The position numbers and the translations under genes were made by a program. A DNA stretch of 64,000 nt from contig NZ_POUD01000007.1 of the NCBI RefSeq assembly GCF_003236395.1, positions 18,146 through 82,145 on the forward strand. The letters run 5' to 3'. The notes below the pieces were generated by a model. That model saw only the letters and a list, made by a program, of their open reading frames with translations. It made no database searches and had not been told where the DNA came from. The DNA is from Nonomuraea aridisoli (lineage in GTDB: Bacteria; Actinomycetota; Actinomycetes; Streptosporangiales; Streptosporangiaceae). Shown here piece after piece: positions 17,600-26,061 of the stretch (position 1 is the first letter of the stretch; every line of letters starts with the position of its first letter).

Positions 17600-17652
17600 C
17601 CTCCGGCGGGTCGCCTGGGGTGAGGCGGCCGGCTGACCTCCGGCGGGTCGCC
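17594..17652. repeat. 22-bp direct repeat at the 3' end of paralog B
   Basis: The segment 17594-17615 recurs exactly at 17631-17652. The first copy contains the stop codon of the regulator gene, so the end of the gene has been locally duplicated into the short convergent intergenic region. Confidence 0.85.
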
Positions 17653-17656
17653 CGGG

Positions 17657-18328
17657 TCAGGTCATGAGGGCGGGGGTGACCGGGGTGTGCAGGGACCAGC
17701 CGAGGGTGGCGTAGAGGGCCTGGCCCTGCTCCGTGGCGACGAGCACGCCGCTGCGGGCGCCCCGCGAGACCGCGGCGGACGCGAGCATCTTCATGATCAC
17801 GGTGCCGAGGCCGCGGCGGCGGTGCCCGGCCGCCGTCTCCACCTGGTCGACGACCGCCGTCGTGCCCGCCAGCGCGATCTGGCCCCGCGCGGCGACCTCG
17901 CCGTCCGTCGTCAGCAGCCGCGCGACCGTGACGCCGGCCCGCGTGGTCACCGCCGGGACGTAGCCGGCGGGAGTACGCGGCAGGGCCCGCGACAACGAGT
18001 CCATGACCATCATGTACTCCTGCTCCTTCACCGCCCAGGCCGGCGGCAGGTGGGGCGCGACCGCCTCGGCGGGCCCGCAGAGCTTGAGCCAGGTGCCCGG
18101 GGCGGTGACGGCCCGGGTCAGGAGGCGCAGCAGCTCGGGCGTCGGACCGGGCACGATGTGCCGGGCCACGTGCCCCGGCAGTCCCACGTCCACGCGCAGC
18201 CCCCACGGCTCGCGTACGGGCTTGGGGGTGTTGCGGGAGACGACCCAGCCATCGACCCATGCCTGGACTGTCATTGAATTGGCGGGTTTGAGAACCTCCG
18301 TCACGGAGGACAGCCTAAGGTCTGCCAT
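17657..18328 (-). CDS. GNAT-family N-acetyltransferase
   Basis: A 223-residue protein. The acetyl-CoA binding core of the GNAT fold is in the second half: VDQVETAAGHRRRGLGTVIM (motif A, R-R-G-L-G-T) followed by QGQALYATLGW. The N-terminal ~110 residues are not typical and may form a second, degenerate GNAT lobe. Start ATG 18328 is a choice between 18376, 18328 and 18274; none has a strong ribosome binding site. It converges on regulator paralog B and diverges from the glycerophosphodiesterase gene. The substrate is unknown. Confidence 0.7.
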   Translation of the reverse strand: MADLRLSSVTEVLKPANSMTVQAWVDGWVVSRNTPKPVREPWGLRVDVGLPGHVARHIVPGPTPELLRLLTRAVTAPGTWLKLCGPAEAVAPHLPPAWAVKEQEYMMVMDSLSRALPRTPAGYVPAVTTRAGVTVARLLTTDGEVAARGQIALAGTTAVVDQVETAAGHRRRGLGTVIMKMLASAAVSRGARSGVLVATEQGQALYATLGWSLHTPVTPALMT

Positions 18329-18400
18329 AAATTCGCCGACGGGGCATACCAGGATAAAAAGGATGCGGCGTGGCACTGCCTGGACGCACCCCCCGCCCGG

Positions 18401-18406
18401 TAGGGT
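18401..18406 (+). promoter_or_regulatory. -10 box (TAGGGT) of a probable leaderless transcript
   Basis: TANNNT element ending 7 bases before GTG 18414 of the glycerophosphodiesterase gene. Confidence 0.45.
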
Positions 18407-18413
18407 CCTCGGT

Positions 18414-19319
18414 GTGCGCGTTGAGATTCATGGTCACCGAGGAGCTCGGGGCCTGTGGCCCGAGAACACTCTGCCGGGGATGAGCCGCACGATGGAGCTG
18501 GGCGTGCATGCGCTCGAGCTCGACGTCGCGCTCACCGCCGACCGCCGTCTCGTGCTCACGCACGACCTCACCGTCTCGGCCGTCACCAGCGCCGACCGCG
18601 GCCCGGTCCACGCCGGCGACCCGCTCTACCCCTACGTCGGCAAGCCGATCAACGCCCTCACCCTGGCGCAGCTGCGCACGCTCGACGTCGGCGTACGCCT
18701 GCCGCGCCACCCCGACGACCCCTTCGCGCTGACCCAGGTGCCCATGCCCGAGACCCGCATGCCGACGCTCGGCGCGGTGCTCGGCCTGGTCGACGCCTAC
18801 GAGGCCGAGGGCGTGCGGCTGCACGTCGAGCTCAAGTCCGACCCCACCCGGCCGCAGCTGACGGCCGACCCGGCGATGTTCACCGGCATGGTGGTCGAGG
18901 AGCTCGACAAGCACGGCCGGCTCGGCAACGCCGCCATCCTGAGCTTCGACTGGCGCGTCATCGGCGAGGCCGCCCGGCTGGCCCCCGGCACCCGCCGCTT
19001 CGCCCTGATCGAGCCCGACACCCTCCACTGGAACGACGGCGTGGGCGACGACGTGCCCGCCGCCGCGCGCGATGCGGGGGCCACCACGCTCTCGCCCGAG
19101 CACGTCATGGTCGACGAGCGCCTCATGGCGCAGGCGTCCGCCGCCGGGCTCGACGTGGCGGTCTGGACGGTCAACGACGCCGCGCTCGCCGGCCGGATGC
19201 TCGACCTCGGCGTGGCAGGCGTCGTCACCGACTATCCCGACCGGATGCGCGACCTGTGGCGCGAGCGGGGCCTGGAGCTGCCCGAGCCCGTCGCCCCGCT
19301 GCGCCCCGTGGGCGTCTGA
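18414..19319 (+). CDS. Glycerophosphodiester phosphodiesterase
   Basis: Hydrolyses glycerophosphodiesters to glycerol-3-phosphate and an alcohol. The 301-residue protein has the family opening HGHRGARGLWPENT (catalytic His-Arg and metal Glu), then ELDVALTADRRLVLTHD, which carries the next metal ligands and second catalytic His. LHVELKS follows in mid-protein and VWTVND near the C-terminus. No signal peptide is visible, so it is cytoplasmic. GTG 18414 is set by the leaderless -10 box; the reading frame stays open upstream but without family similarity. Confidence 0.88.
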   Translation: MRVEIHGHRGARGLWPENTLPGMSRTMELGVHALELDVALTADRRLVLTHDLTVSAVTSADRGPVHAGDPLYPYVGKPINALTLAQLRTLDVGVRLPRHPDDPFALTQVPMPETRMPTLGAVLGLVDAYEAEGVRLHVELKSDPTRPQLTADPAMFTGMVVEELDKHGRLGNAAILSFDWRVIGEAARLAPGTRRFALIEPDTLHWNDGVGDDVPAAARDAGATTLSPEHVMVDERLMAQASAAGLDVAVWTVNDAALAGRMLDLGVAGVVTDYPDRMRDLWRERGLELPEPVAPLRPVGV

Positions 19320-19322
19320 CCT

Positions 19323-19376
19323 TCAGAGCCGGCCGTTGCGGCGGAAGCCTCAGAGCCAGCCGTTGCGGCGGAAGCC
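19323..19376. repeat. 27-bp tandem duplication of the corA 3' end
   Basis: 19323-19349 and 19350-19376 are adjacent copies differing at one base. Read leftward, the second encodes the last eight CorA residues plus stop (G-F-R-R-N-G-W-L). The first encodes the same with W changed to R, but lies beyond the stop. Confidence 0.92.
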
Positions 19377-20453
19377 GCGGTGCAGCAGCACGCAGGCCGT
19401 CACCATGACGGCCAGGACCGCCGGATAGCCCCACACCTGCTTGGTCTCCGGCATGAACTCGAAGTTCATCCCGTAGACGCCGGCGATCATCGTGGGCACC
19501 GCCAGGATGGCCACCCACGACGAGATCTTGCGCATGTCCTCGTTGGCGAGGGCGTTGGAGCGGGCGAGCGCGGCCTGCAGGATCGAGCTGCACAACTCGT
19601 TGGACGACTCCACCTGCTCGCACACCCGCGACAGGTGGTCGCCGACGTCGCGGAAGTATTCGCGCATCTCCGACGGGATGACGCGGCGCTGGGGGAGCGC
19701 CGACAGCGGCGACAGCAGCGGCGTGACGGCCCGCTTCATCTCCAGCATCTCGCGCTTGAGCTGGTAGATGCGGTTGATGTCGCGGGAGCTGACGTCGGCG
19801 AACACGGTCGCCTCGACCTCTTCGAGCTCCAGCTGCATCAGGTCGGCCACCTGCAGGTACTGGTCGACCACGTGGTCGGCGATGGCGTGCAGGACGCCCG
19901 CCGGGCCGCGCTTCAGCAGCTTGGGGTCGCCTTCGAGGCGCTCGCGGACGACGGTGAGCGGGCAGTGCGCGCCGTGGCGCACGGTCACCACGAAGTCGAC
20001 GCCGAGGAAGACCATGATCTCGCCGGTGGCGATGATCTCGCCGTCGTACTGGTCGTGGTCGAGGTAGGCGAGGGTCTTCAGCACCATGAACAACGAGTCG
20101 CCGTACCGCTCGACCTTGGGGCGCTGGTGGGCCTTGACGGCGTCCTCGACGGACAGGGGGTGCAGGCCGAAGACCCCGGACAGCCACTCCACCTCGGGAG
20201 CGGCCGGCTCGTGCAGGCCCACCCAGACGAACGCGTTGGGGCCCTCGGCGTCCTTGTTGTGCTCGCGTACGAGGCGCAGGGCCTCGATGATGCCGGGGGC
20301 GCCGACCTTCTTGCCCTCGACGTAGGCGCCGAACTCGACGACGGAGTCGACGGGGGGAAGACGGACGTCACGCAACGGCTTGGTCAGCTGGTGAGCGGCG
20401 CGCGACGGCACGGGGTGGCGGTTGATGCGACGGAAAAGCGTGGACGAGCGCAT
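19350..20453 (-). CDS. corA: CorA-type magnesium/cobalt transporter
   Basis: A 367-residue member of the CorA family, a homopentameric inner-membrane Mg2+ channel. A long soluble N-terminal domain is followed by the stalk helix and two C-terminal membrane helices. The selectivity signature Y-G-M-N-F sits at the end of the first (GVYGMNFEF). GGAAAGGGA precedes ATG 20453. The short basic tail after the second helix is where the 27-bp tandem duplication begins. It diverges from purD across 362 bases that carry an inverted repeat at 20577. Confidence 0.92.
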   Translation of the reverse strand: MRSSTLFRRINRHPVPSRAAHQLTKPLRDVRLPPVDSVVEFGAYVEGKKVGAPGIIEALRLVREHNKDAEGPNAFVWVGLHEPAAPEVEWLSGVFGLHPLSVEDAVKAHQRPKVERYGDSLFMVLKTLAYLDHDQYDGEIIATGEIMVFLGVDFVVTVRHGAHCPLTVVRERLEGDPKLLKRGPAGVLHAIADHVVDQYLQVADLMQLELEEVEATVFADVSSRDINRIYQLKREMLEMKRAVTPLLSPLSALPQRRVIPSEMREYFRDVGDHLSRVCEQVESSNELCSSILQAALARSNALANEDMRKISSWVAILAVPTMIAGVYGMNFEFMPETKQVWGYPAVLAVMVTACVLLHRGFRRNGWL

Positions 20454-20815
20454 GGCAGTCCCTTTCCGCCCGACCTGGCACGCTCCACGCGCGATGGGGA
20501 GATCACCTCAATCGAACGAACATGCGTGGAGGCACGATCAGGCTGCCGGATTGGAGTGGTCGGGGGTAACTGGGGTGTACGTGACGGACCACGTACTGCT
20601 GGGATCACCAGGATTCATCCCGGACCACCTCCAATCGCTAAGAGACGCCGCAAAGCCGCCTTAACCTACCACAGGCGTGTGAACGGATCTGACGATACTC
20701 GTCGGGAGAGGCGCGCTCAGGAAGAACTCCACAAAGGTTGTCGCTTATTCCGTCATCGGGCCGTGCGGGCGGCCTAGGGCGGGTGGCGTGCGGCGGGCCT
20801 GCGAGAATGGACCGC
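20454..20815. other. Intergenic region between corA and purD
   Basis: No convincing gene in 362 bases. It contains the 20-bp inverted repeat at 20577-20596 and, next to purD, GAGAAT ending 7 bases before GTG 20816, a weak -10 of the leaderless type. Confidence 0.6.
20577..20596. promoter_or_regulatory. Candidate operator: perfect 7-bp inverted repeat
   Basis: GTACGTG, six bases, CACGTAC. It lies 124 bp upstream of corA and 220 bp upstream of purD, so it could serve either. Confidence 0.35.
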
Positions 20816-22030
20816 GTGCGCGTTCTAGTCATTGGTTCCGGCGGGCGTGAGCACGCCCTGTGCCGTTCACTCAAGCTCGATCCCCAGGTCAGCGAGCTCC
20901 ACTGCGCCCCAGGCAATCCGGGCGTCGAAGAGGTCGCCACCGTGCACCCCGTCGACCCCCTCGACCCCGGGCAGGTGGCCGAGCTGGCCACCCGGCTGCG
21001 GATCGACCTCGTCGTGGTGGGGCCGGAGGCGCCGCTCGTCGCGGGGGTGTCCGACGCGGTGCGCGAGGCGGGCATCGCCTGCTTCGGGCCGTCCAGCGGG
21101 GCCGCCATGATCGAGGGCTCCAAGGCGTTCGCCAAGGAGGTCATGCAGGCGGCCGACGTGCCGACCGCCCGGTCCATGACGTGCACCACCGAGGCGGAGG
21201 CCGCGGCGGCGCTCGACGAGTTCGGCGCCCCCTACGTCGTCAAGGACGACGGGCTGGCCGCGGGCAAGGGCGTGGTCGTCACCACCGACCGGGCCGAGGC
21301 GCTGGCGCACGCGCGGGCGTGCGACCGGGTGGTGATCGAGGAGTTCCTCGACGGCCCCGAGGTGTCGCTGTTCGCGCTCTGCGACGGCAGCACGGCCGTG
21401 CCGCTCCAGCTCGCCCAGGACTTCAAGCGCGCCCTCGACGGCGACGAGGGGCCCAACACCGGTGGCATGGGCGCCTACACGCCGCTGCCCTGGGCGCCCG
21501 AGGGCCTGACCGAGCAGGTCATGCGCGAGGTCGTGCACCCGACGATCGCCGAGCTGGGGCGGCGCGGGCTGCCGTACCAAGGGGTGCTCTACGTGGGGCT
21601 GGCGCTGACGGCGAAGGGGCCGAAGGTGGTCGAGTTCAACGCCCGGTTCGGCGACCCCGAGACGCAGGTGCTGCTCGACCGGCTGGAGACGCCGCTCGGC
21701 GGGCTGCTGTTGGCCTGCGCGACCGGCGAGCTGGGGCTCGACCCGGTGTTCAGGCCGGGCTCGGCCGTGACCGTGGTGATCGCGTCGGAGGGCTACCCCG
21801 CCGCCCCGGTCAAGGGCGACGTGATCAGGGGGCTGGGGGCGACGGACGACGCGTACGTGCTGCACGCCGGCACGAGAAGGAAGGACGGCGAGGTGGTCTC
21901 CGACGGCGGGCGGGTGCTCAACGTGGTGGGCCACGGGCCCGACCAGGAGAGCGCGCGCCGCGCCGCCTATGATCTCGCCGGCCGCATCGAGCTGCGCGGC
22001 TCCCACCACAGGACGGACATCGCCCGATGA
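20816..22030 (+). CDS. purD: Phosphoribosylamine-glycine ligase
   Basis: Joins phosphoribosylamine and glycine with ATP, the second step of purine synthesis, in the cytoplasm. About 404 residues of ATP-grasp fold. The N-terminus [13 protein letters not shown] is diagnostic. [12 protein letters not shown] holds the ATP-grasp lysine and glycine loop, and [13 protein letters not shown] and [13 protein letters not shown] carry substrate and Mg2+ ligands. GTG 20816 is the start that places VRVLVIG at the N-terminus; ATG 20807 would add three residues. The stop overlaps purC as ATGA, a coupled pair. Confidence 0.95.
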   Translation: MRVLVIGSGGREHALCRSLKLDPQVSELHCAPGNPGVEEVATVHPVDPLDPGQVAELATRLRIDLVVVGPEAPLVAGVSDAVREAGIACFGPSSGAAMIEGSKAFAKEVMQAADVPTARSMTCTTEAEAAAALDEFGAPYVVKDDGLAAGKGVVVTTDRAEALAHARACDRVVIEEFLDGPEVSLFALCDGSTAVPLQLAQDFKRALDGDEGPNTGGMGAYTPLPWAPEGLTEQVMREVVHPTIAELGRRGLPYQGVLYVGLALTAKGPKVVEFNARFGDPETQVLLDRLETPLGGLLLACATGELGLDPVFRPGSAVTVVIASEGYPAAPVKGDVIRGLGATDDAYVLHAGTRRKDGEVVSDGGRVLNVVGHGPDQESARRAAYDLAGRIELRGSHHRTDIAR

Positions 22031-22863
22031 GACACGTGCACTCCGGCAAGGTGCGAGACCTCTACGAGACCGACGACGGCCTGCTGCTGATGGTCGCCTC
22101 CGACCGTCTGTCGGCCTTCGACCACGTGCTGGAGCCCGACATCCCCGACAAGGGGGCGATCCTCACGCAGATGTCGTTGTGGTGGTTCGACCAGCTCAAG
22201 GACATCGTGCCCAACCACGTCGTGGCGCGCGGCGACGACCTGCGCAGCGTGTTGTGCCGGCCGCTGCGGATGGTGCAGGTCGAGTGCGTGGCCCGGGGCT
22301 ACCTCACGGGCGGCGGGCTCAACGAGTACCGCGAGAGCGGCGCGGTCTCCGGCGTGCCGCTCCCGCCCGGGCTGGAGGACGGCTCGCGGCTGCCCGAGCC
22401 GATCTTCACGCCGTCCACCAAGGCGCCGCTGGGCGAGCACGACGAGCCGATCGCCTACGAGCGGGTCGTGGCGGACGTCGGCGCGGAGACGGCCGAGGCG
22501 CTGCGGCAGATCACGCTGGCCGTCTACTCGCGCGGGGCGGAGATCGCCCGCGAGCGGGGCATCATCGTCGCCGACACCAAGATCGAGCTGGGCTGGGACG
22601 CCGATGGTGTGCTGACGCTGGGCGACGAAGTTCTCACACCCGACTCGTCACGCTTCTGGCCGGCGGACGAATGGCACCCGGGCCGTACGCAGCATGCTTT
22701 TGACAAGCAATTTGTGCGCGATTGGCTACTTTCGCCCGAATCTGGATGGGACAAATCCTCTGGAAACCCCCCACCTCGCCTTCCCGACCACGTGGTAGAG
22801 CGCACGCGGCAGCGATACCTGGAAGCGTACGAGCGCATCACGGGGGCTCCTTTTAGCGGATGA
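22027..22863 (+). CDS. purC: Phosphoribosylaminoimidazole-succinocarboxamide synthase
   Basis: Condenses CAIR with aspartate using ATP, giving SAICAR in purine synthesis. The 278-residue length and motifs ([10 protein letters not shown] at the N-terminus, [29 protein letters not shown]) are standard for the longer actinobacterial/eukaryotic-like PurC. The 4-base overlap with purD implies translational coupling. The final ~60 residues drop in G+C relative to the rest, but the reading frame is intact. Confidence 0.95.
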   Translation: MRHVHSGKVRDLYETDDGLLLMVASDRLSAFDHVLEPDIPDKGAILTQMSLWWFDQLKDIVPNHVVARGDDLRSVLCRPLRMVQVECVARGYLTGGGLNEYRESGAVSGVPLPPGLEDGSRLPEPIFTPSTKAPLGEHDEPIAYERVVADVGAETAEALRQITLAVYSRGAEIARERGIIVADTKIELGWDADGVLTLGDEVLTPDSSRFWPADEWHPGRTQHAFDKQFVRDWLLSPESGWDKSSGNPPPRLPDHVVERTRQRYLEAYERITGAPFSG

Positions 22864-22940
22864 TTCGGCTGGGCCAGGTGGTGTGAGCGGCTACTGTTGG
22901 CCCGATCGAGCCTCACCGTTATTTCCAAGGAGCCGCACGA

Positions 22941-24206
22941 ATGGTCCGTTACCGCGTGCGCGGTGGCAACGCACTGCGTGGAACCGCGTTCATCCAGGGC
23001 GCGAAGAACGCCGTGCTTCCCATGATCGGTGCGGCTCTGCTCGCCGCCAAGGGCCGCACCGTCCTGCGCAACGTGCCGATCATCGAAGACGTCCGCCGCG
23101 CGGTCGAGCTGGCCGAGTCCGTCGGCGCGTACGTCGAGCTGCACGAGTCAGAGCGCACGCTGGTCATCGACGCCTCCCGGGTGAGCAGCCCCGTGCTGCC
23201 CGCCGAGATCGCCCGCCGCTTCCGCGGCTCGGTGCTGTTCACCCCGGCGTTGCTGCACCGCCTCGGCGAGGCGGTCGTCGAAGGCGTCGGCGGCTGCAAC
23301 CTCGGCAGCCGCAACCTCGACTTCCACTACCTCGGCTACAAGCGCCTCGGCGCGATCGTCGACGAGGGCGAGACCGTCATCCACGTCAAGGCCGCCGGCC
23401 TGACCGGCGCCACCCTCTATCTCGACACCCCGTCCCACACCGGCACGGAGAACCTCATCATGGCCGGCGCCCTGGCCAAGGGCACCACCGTGATCGAGAA
23501 CGCCGCGCTGGAGCCCGAGGTGCTCGACGTCATCGACATGCTCACCAAGATGGGCGCGCGCATCAGCGGCGGCGGCACGGGGTTCATCACCGTCGAGGGC
23601 GTCGAGGAGCTGCACGCCGTCGAGCACACCGTCATGCCCGACCGGCTCGACGCCGGCGTCTTCGCGATGGCCGCGGCGATCACCGGGGGCGAGCTCAGCC
23701 TCGTCGGCACCGGCCTCGACCTCGGCGTCGTGCGCTACAAGCTCGAGCAGATGGGCGTCGAGTTCCACCGCCAGGGCGCGGTGCTGCACGTCGGGTGCGA
23801 GGGCCCGCTGCGGCCGATCAACATCATCACCGACACCTATCCCGGCTTCGCCACCGACCTGCAGTCGCCGATGATGACCGTCGCGGCGCTCGCCGACGGC
23901 ACCAGCTACATCCACGAGCGCATCTTCGACGGCAGGTTCGCCCTGGCCGGCGAGCTCAACAAGATGGGCGCCAACGTCGAGGTCGACGGCAGCCGGGCGA
24001 TCGTCCGCGGCCGCACGCCGCTGACCGGCGCCCAGGTGACCGCCCACGACCTCCGCTCGGGCATCGCTCTCGTGCTCGCGGGTCTGGCGGCCGAAGGCGA
24101 GACCGTGATCGACTCCGGATACCTCATCGACCGCGGCCACGCACATCTCGCGGCACGAATGCGTGCGCTCGGCGCGGACATTACACGAGAGATTTCCGAA
24201 CACTAA
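22941..24206 (+). CDS. murA: UDP-N-acetylglucosamine 1-carboxyvinyltransferase
   Basis: Transfers enolpyruvate from PEP to UDP-GlcNAc, the first committed step of peptidoglycan synthesis. The 421-residue protein has the two-lobed EPSP-synthase fold with GAKNAVLP near residue 19 (active-site Lys-Asn) and [14 protein letters not shown] in the loop that carries the catalytic cysteine. The [16 protein letters not shown] stretch departs from the usual RASI.GPLLAR pattern, so this may be a second, divergent MurA of the type many actinomycetes carry. AAGGAG lies 9 bases before ATG and a TACTGT -10 candidate at 22892, giving a ~40-nt leader. Confidence 0.88.
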   Translation: MVRYRVRGGNALRGTAFIQGAKNAVLPMIGAALLAAKGRTVLRNVPIIEDVRRAVELAESVGAYVELHESERTLVIDASRVSSPVLPAEIARRFRGSVLFTPALLHRLGEAVVEGVGGCNLGSRNLDFHYLGYKRLGAIVDEGETVIHVKAAGLTGATLYLDTPSHTGTENLIMAGALAKGTTVIENAALEPEVLDVIDMLTKMGARISGGGTGFITVEGVEELHAVEHTVMPDRLDAGVFAMAAAITGGELSLVGTGLDLGVVRYKLEQMGVEFHRQGAVLHVGCEGPLRPINIITDTYPGFATDLQSPMMTVAALADGTSYIHERIFDGRFALAGELNKMGANVEVDGSRAIVRGRTPLTGAQVTAHDLRSGIALVLAGLAAEGETVIDSGYLIDRGHAHLAARMRALGADITREISEH

Positions 24207-24266
24207 AAAAGGGCAAGAAAACCGCGTTGAGCTGCTAGGACATCTAGTCGGGCGGTCAACTAGAAC

Positions 24267-24283
24267 GACTTTCCGGAAAAGTC
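24267..24283 (+). other. Small hairpin between murA and paralog C
   Basis: GACTTT, loop CCGGA, AAAGTC. No T-run follows, so it is at best a weak terminator or processing site. The rest of 24207-24407 shows no gene. Confidence 0.35.
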
Positions 24284-24407
24284 AGGCGTGACATTACGGC
24301 CCCCGCAAGCGATCGTTCCAAAAGAGAGCACTGCAACGGACGGCAGGATGGGACGAACATTGGTCGAGAGGGCCGAAGAAACTCCCCGAGTGTCACGCCC
24401 GGGCGCC

Positions 24408-25697
24408 ATGACACCGGACCTCACCATTGGCGTGGTCGGACCCCACGATCTGGTCGAGCGGGTCATGTTGATGGGTCACGCCGCGGCGCCGCTGCCGTGT
24501 CGCCTTGTTGCGGCCGCCTATCGCGATGAGCAGGAGGCCCCCGACAAGGTGACGCGGCTCGGTCCCGGTGTCGACGCGTGCCTGTTCGCCAGCCCGGTCC
24601 CCTACGACCTGGCCCGGCGATCAGGTGTGCTGACGATGCCCGCGACGTACGTGCAACTCGGCGGAGCAGCACTGGTGGCGGCGCTGGCCAAGGCCGCGAT
24701 CGACACCCGCATCGACCCCCAGCGGGTCAGCATCGACGTGGTGAGCCGGGCCGACGTGGAGGAGGCGTACACCGATCTCGGCATCCCGGCCTCCGACGTG
24801 CACAGCCGCGACGAGCCGGGCGCCACCGGCACGATCGCGGCCTACCACGAACGGCTGGTCCGGCAGGGCGCCACGACGGGAGCCCTGACGTGCCTGCCCG
24901 CGGTGGCCGAGCGCCTGCACGCCGCCGGCGTGCCGGTCATCAGGATCAGGCCGACGTCGGCGGCGGTCCGTACGGCGCTGCACACGGCGGCGCTGCTCGG
25001 GGCGCACCACCGGCTGGAGGAGTCACAGCTCACCGTGGTCCTCGTGGAGGTCCCGACGCTGCGCGAGCCCGTACGCCGGGCCGCGCCGCGCTACTGGCGC
25101 GACGAGCTGCGGCTGTCGCTGCACCGGCTCCTGGTCCAGGAGGCCAACCGGATCAACGCGACGGTCTGGCCCATCGACGACCACAGTTACCTGGTCACGG
25201 CCACGCGGGGGTCCATCGCGGCGGCCACCGACGGGTTCCGGGTGCTGCCGTTCGCGGGCCGGATCAGGGACGAGCTCGGCCTCGCGGTCGAGGTCGGCGT
25301 CGGGATGGGCCGGACCACCCACGACGCCGAGTCGCACGCCCGCGCCGCGCTGGCCCGCACGCAGGCGGGCAAGCAGGCGCAGGGTTTCGCGGTCGACAGG
25401 GAGGGCCGGGCGCTGATCCCGGCGCCCCGCATGCCGCCCACGGGCGCGACGGCGCTCAAGCCCAAGGGGGTCGAAGTGCTGGCCCGGCTGGCGGCCAAGC
25501 TGGAGGGCGGCGACACGGTCGTCGACGCCGAAGGCGCGGGCAAGATGCTGGGCGTCACGCCGCGTACGGCACGGCGGTTGCTGCGCACGCTGGTTGACGA
25601 GGGGCTCGCGTGGCCGCTACCGCCGAACCGCACGCCTCAGCCGGGGCGGCCCCGGCAGCTCTACCGGCTGATCGTGGAGAAGCTCGGTCCACGCTGA
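24408..25697 (+). CDS. Paralog C: putative sensor regulator (PrpR_N-like, GGDEF-like, winged helix)
   Basis: A 429-residue, more distant paralog of the proteins at 6051 and 16292. The three-part order is kept: IGVVGPHDLVERVM, second lobe GATTGALTCLPAVAERL to VIRIRPTSAAVRTALHTA, GGDEF-like fold ending LAVEVGVGMGRTTHDAESHA, winged helix AGKMLGVTPRTARRLLRTLV and tail GRPRQLYRL. ATG 24408 is chosen because it places the GPHDLVE motif at the same distance from the start as in A and B; the frame is open to 24288 and ATG 24348 is possible. It stands alone behind murA, with no catabolic genes beside it, so its ligand and targets may differ from those of A and B. Confidence 0.62.
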   Translation: MTPDLTIGVVGPHDLVERVMLMGHAAAPLPCRLVAAAYRDEQEAPDKVTRLGPGVDACLFASPVPYDLARRSGVLTMPATYVQLGGAALVAALAKAAIDTRIDPQRVSIDVVSRADVEEAYTDLGIPASDVHSRDEPGATGTIAAYHERLVRQGATTGALTCLPAVAERLHAAGVPVIRIRPTSAAVRTALHTAALLGAHHRLEESQLTVVLVEVPTLREPVRRAAPRYWRDELRLSLHRLLVQEANRINATVWPIDDHSYLVTATRGSIAAATDGFRVLPFAGRIRDELGLAVEVGVGMGRTTHDAESHARAALARTQAGKQAQGFAVDREGRALIPAPRMPPTGATALKPKGVEVLARLAAKLEGGDTVVDAEGAGKMLGVTPRTARRLLRTLVDEGLAWPLPPNRTPQPGRPRQLYRLIVEKLGPR

Positions 25698-25719
25698 CGA
25701 CCGCCGCCCCGTTCCGGGT

Positions 25720-25755
25720 CCGCCGTCCTGCCTTCCCCCTTCCGAAGGACGGCGG
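25720..25755 (+). terminator. Strong hairpin after paralog C
   Basis: A perfect 10-bp stem (CCGCCGTCCT / AGGACGGCGG) with a 16-base loop, 23 bases after the stop. A GC-rich palindrome follows instead of a T-run, as in many high-GC terminators. Confidence 0.6.
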
Positions 25756-26061
25756 GCCCCCGGGGGCGCTATCGCACTGACTTTTGTCAATGGGTTGGTT
25801 GACGCGGGCGGAGAGGGGTATGTTCTCCGCTGCCCCCGATCGACGCGATTCGGACGGGGGCACCAAATCTGTTCCGGTGACCGCTTCCCGGATGCCTCTT
25901 CTCCGCCCCTGTGATGCCCCTGCGGCCGTGCTCGGCTGCCTGGTGGGGTAAGGGTGAGGGCCCCTCTCGCCGAGGCGCGTACGTCGCGTATGCCGCCATG
26001 TCATCTCAAGGTCTGAAATCGACCGGCGAACTGTCACCCCGCGGCGCTACTGTCACGAGTC
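25756..26061. other. Intergenic region without a supported gene
   Basis: It contains an 8-bp inverted repeat (TGCCCCCG ... CGGGGGCA) at about 25830-25863, a TTGACG hexamer near 25799 and, at the right edge, the EamA -10 box. A 44-codon reading frame from ATG 25819 has a GGAG upstream, but third-position G+C is far below that of neighbouring genes. Confidence 0.5.
26048..26053 (+). promoter_or_regulatory. -10 box (TACTGT) of a probable leaderless transcript
   Basis: TANNNT element ending 8 bases before ATG 26062 of the exporter gene. Confidence 0.45.

Noticed and set aside
25819..25953. 44-codon reading frame with a GGAG upstream
   Set aside because: About a third of its third positions are A or T, unlike every gene here, and the product has no motif.
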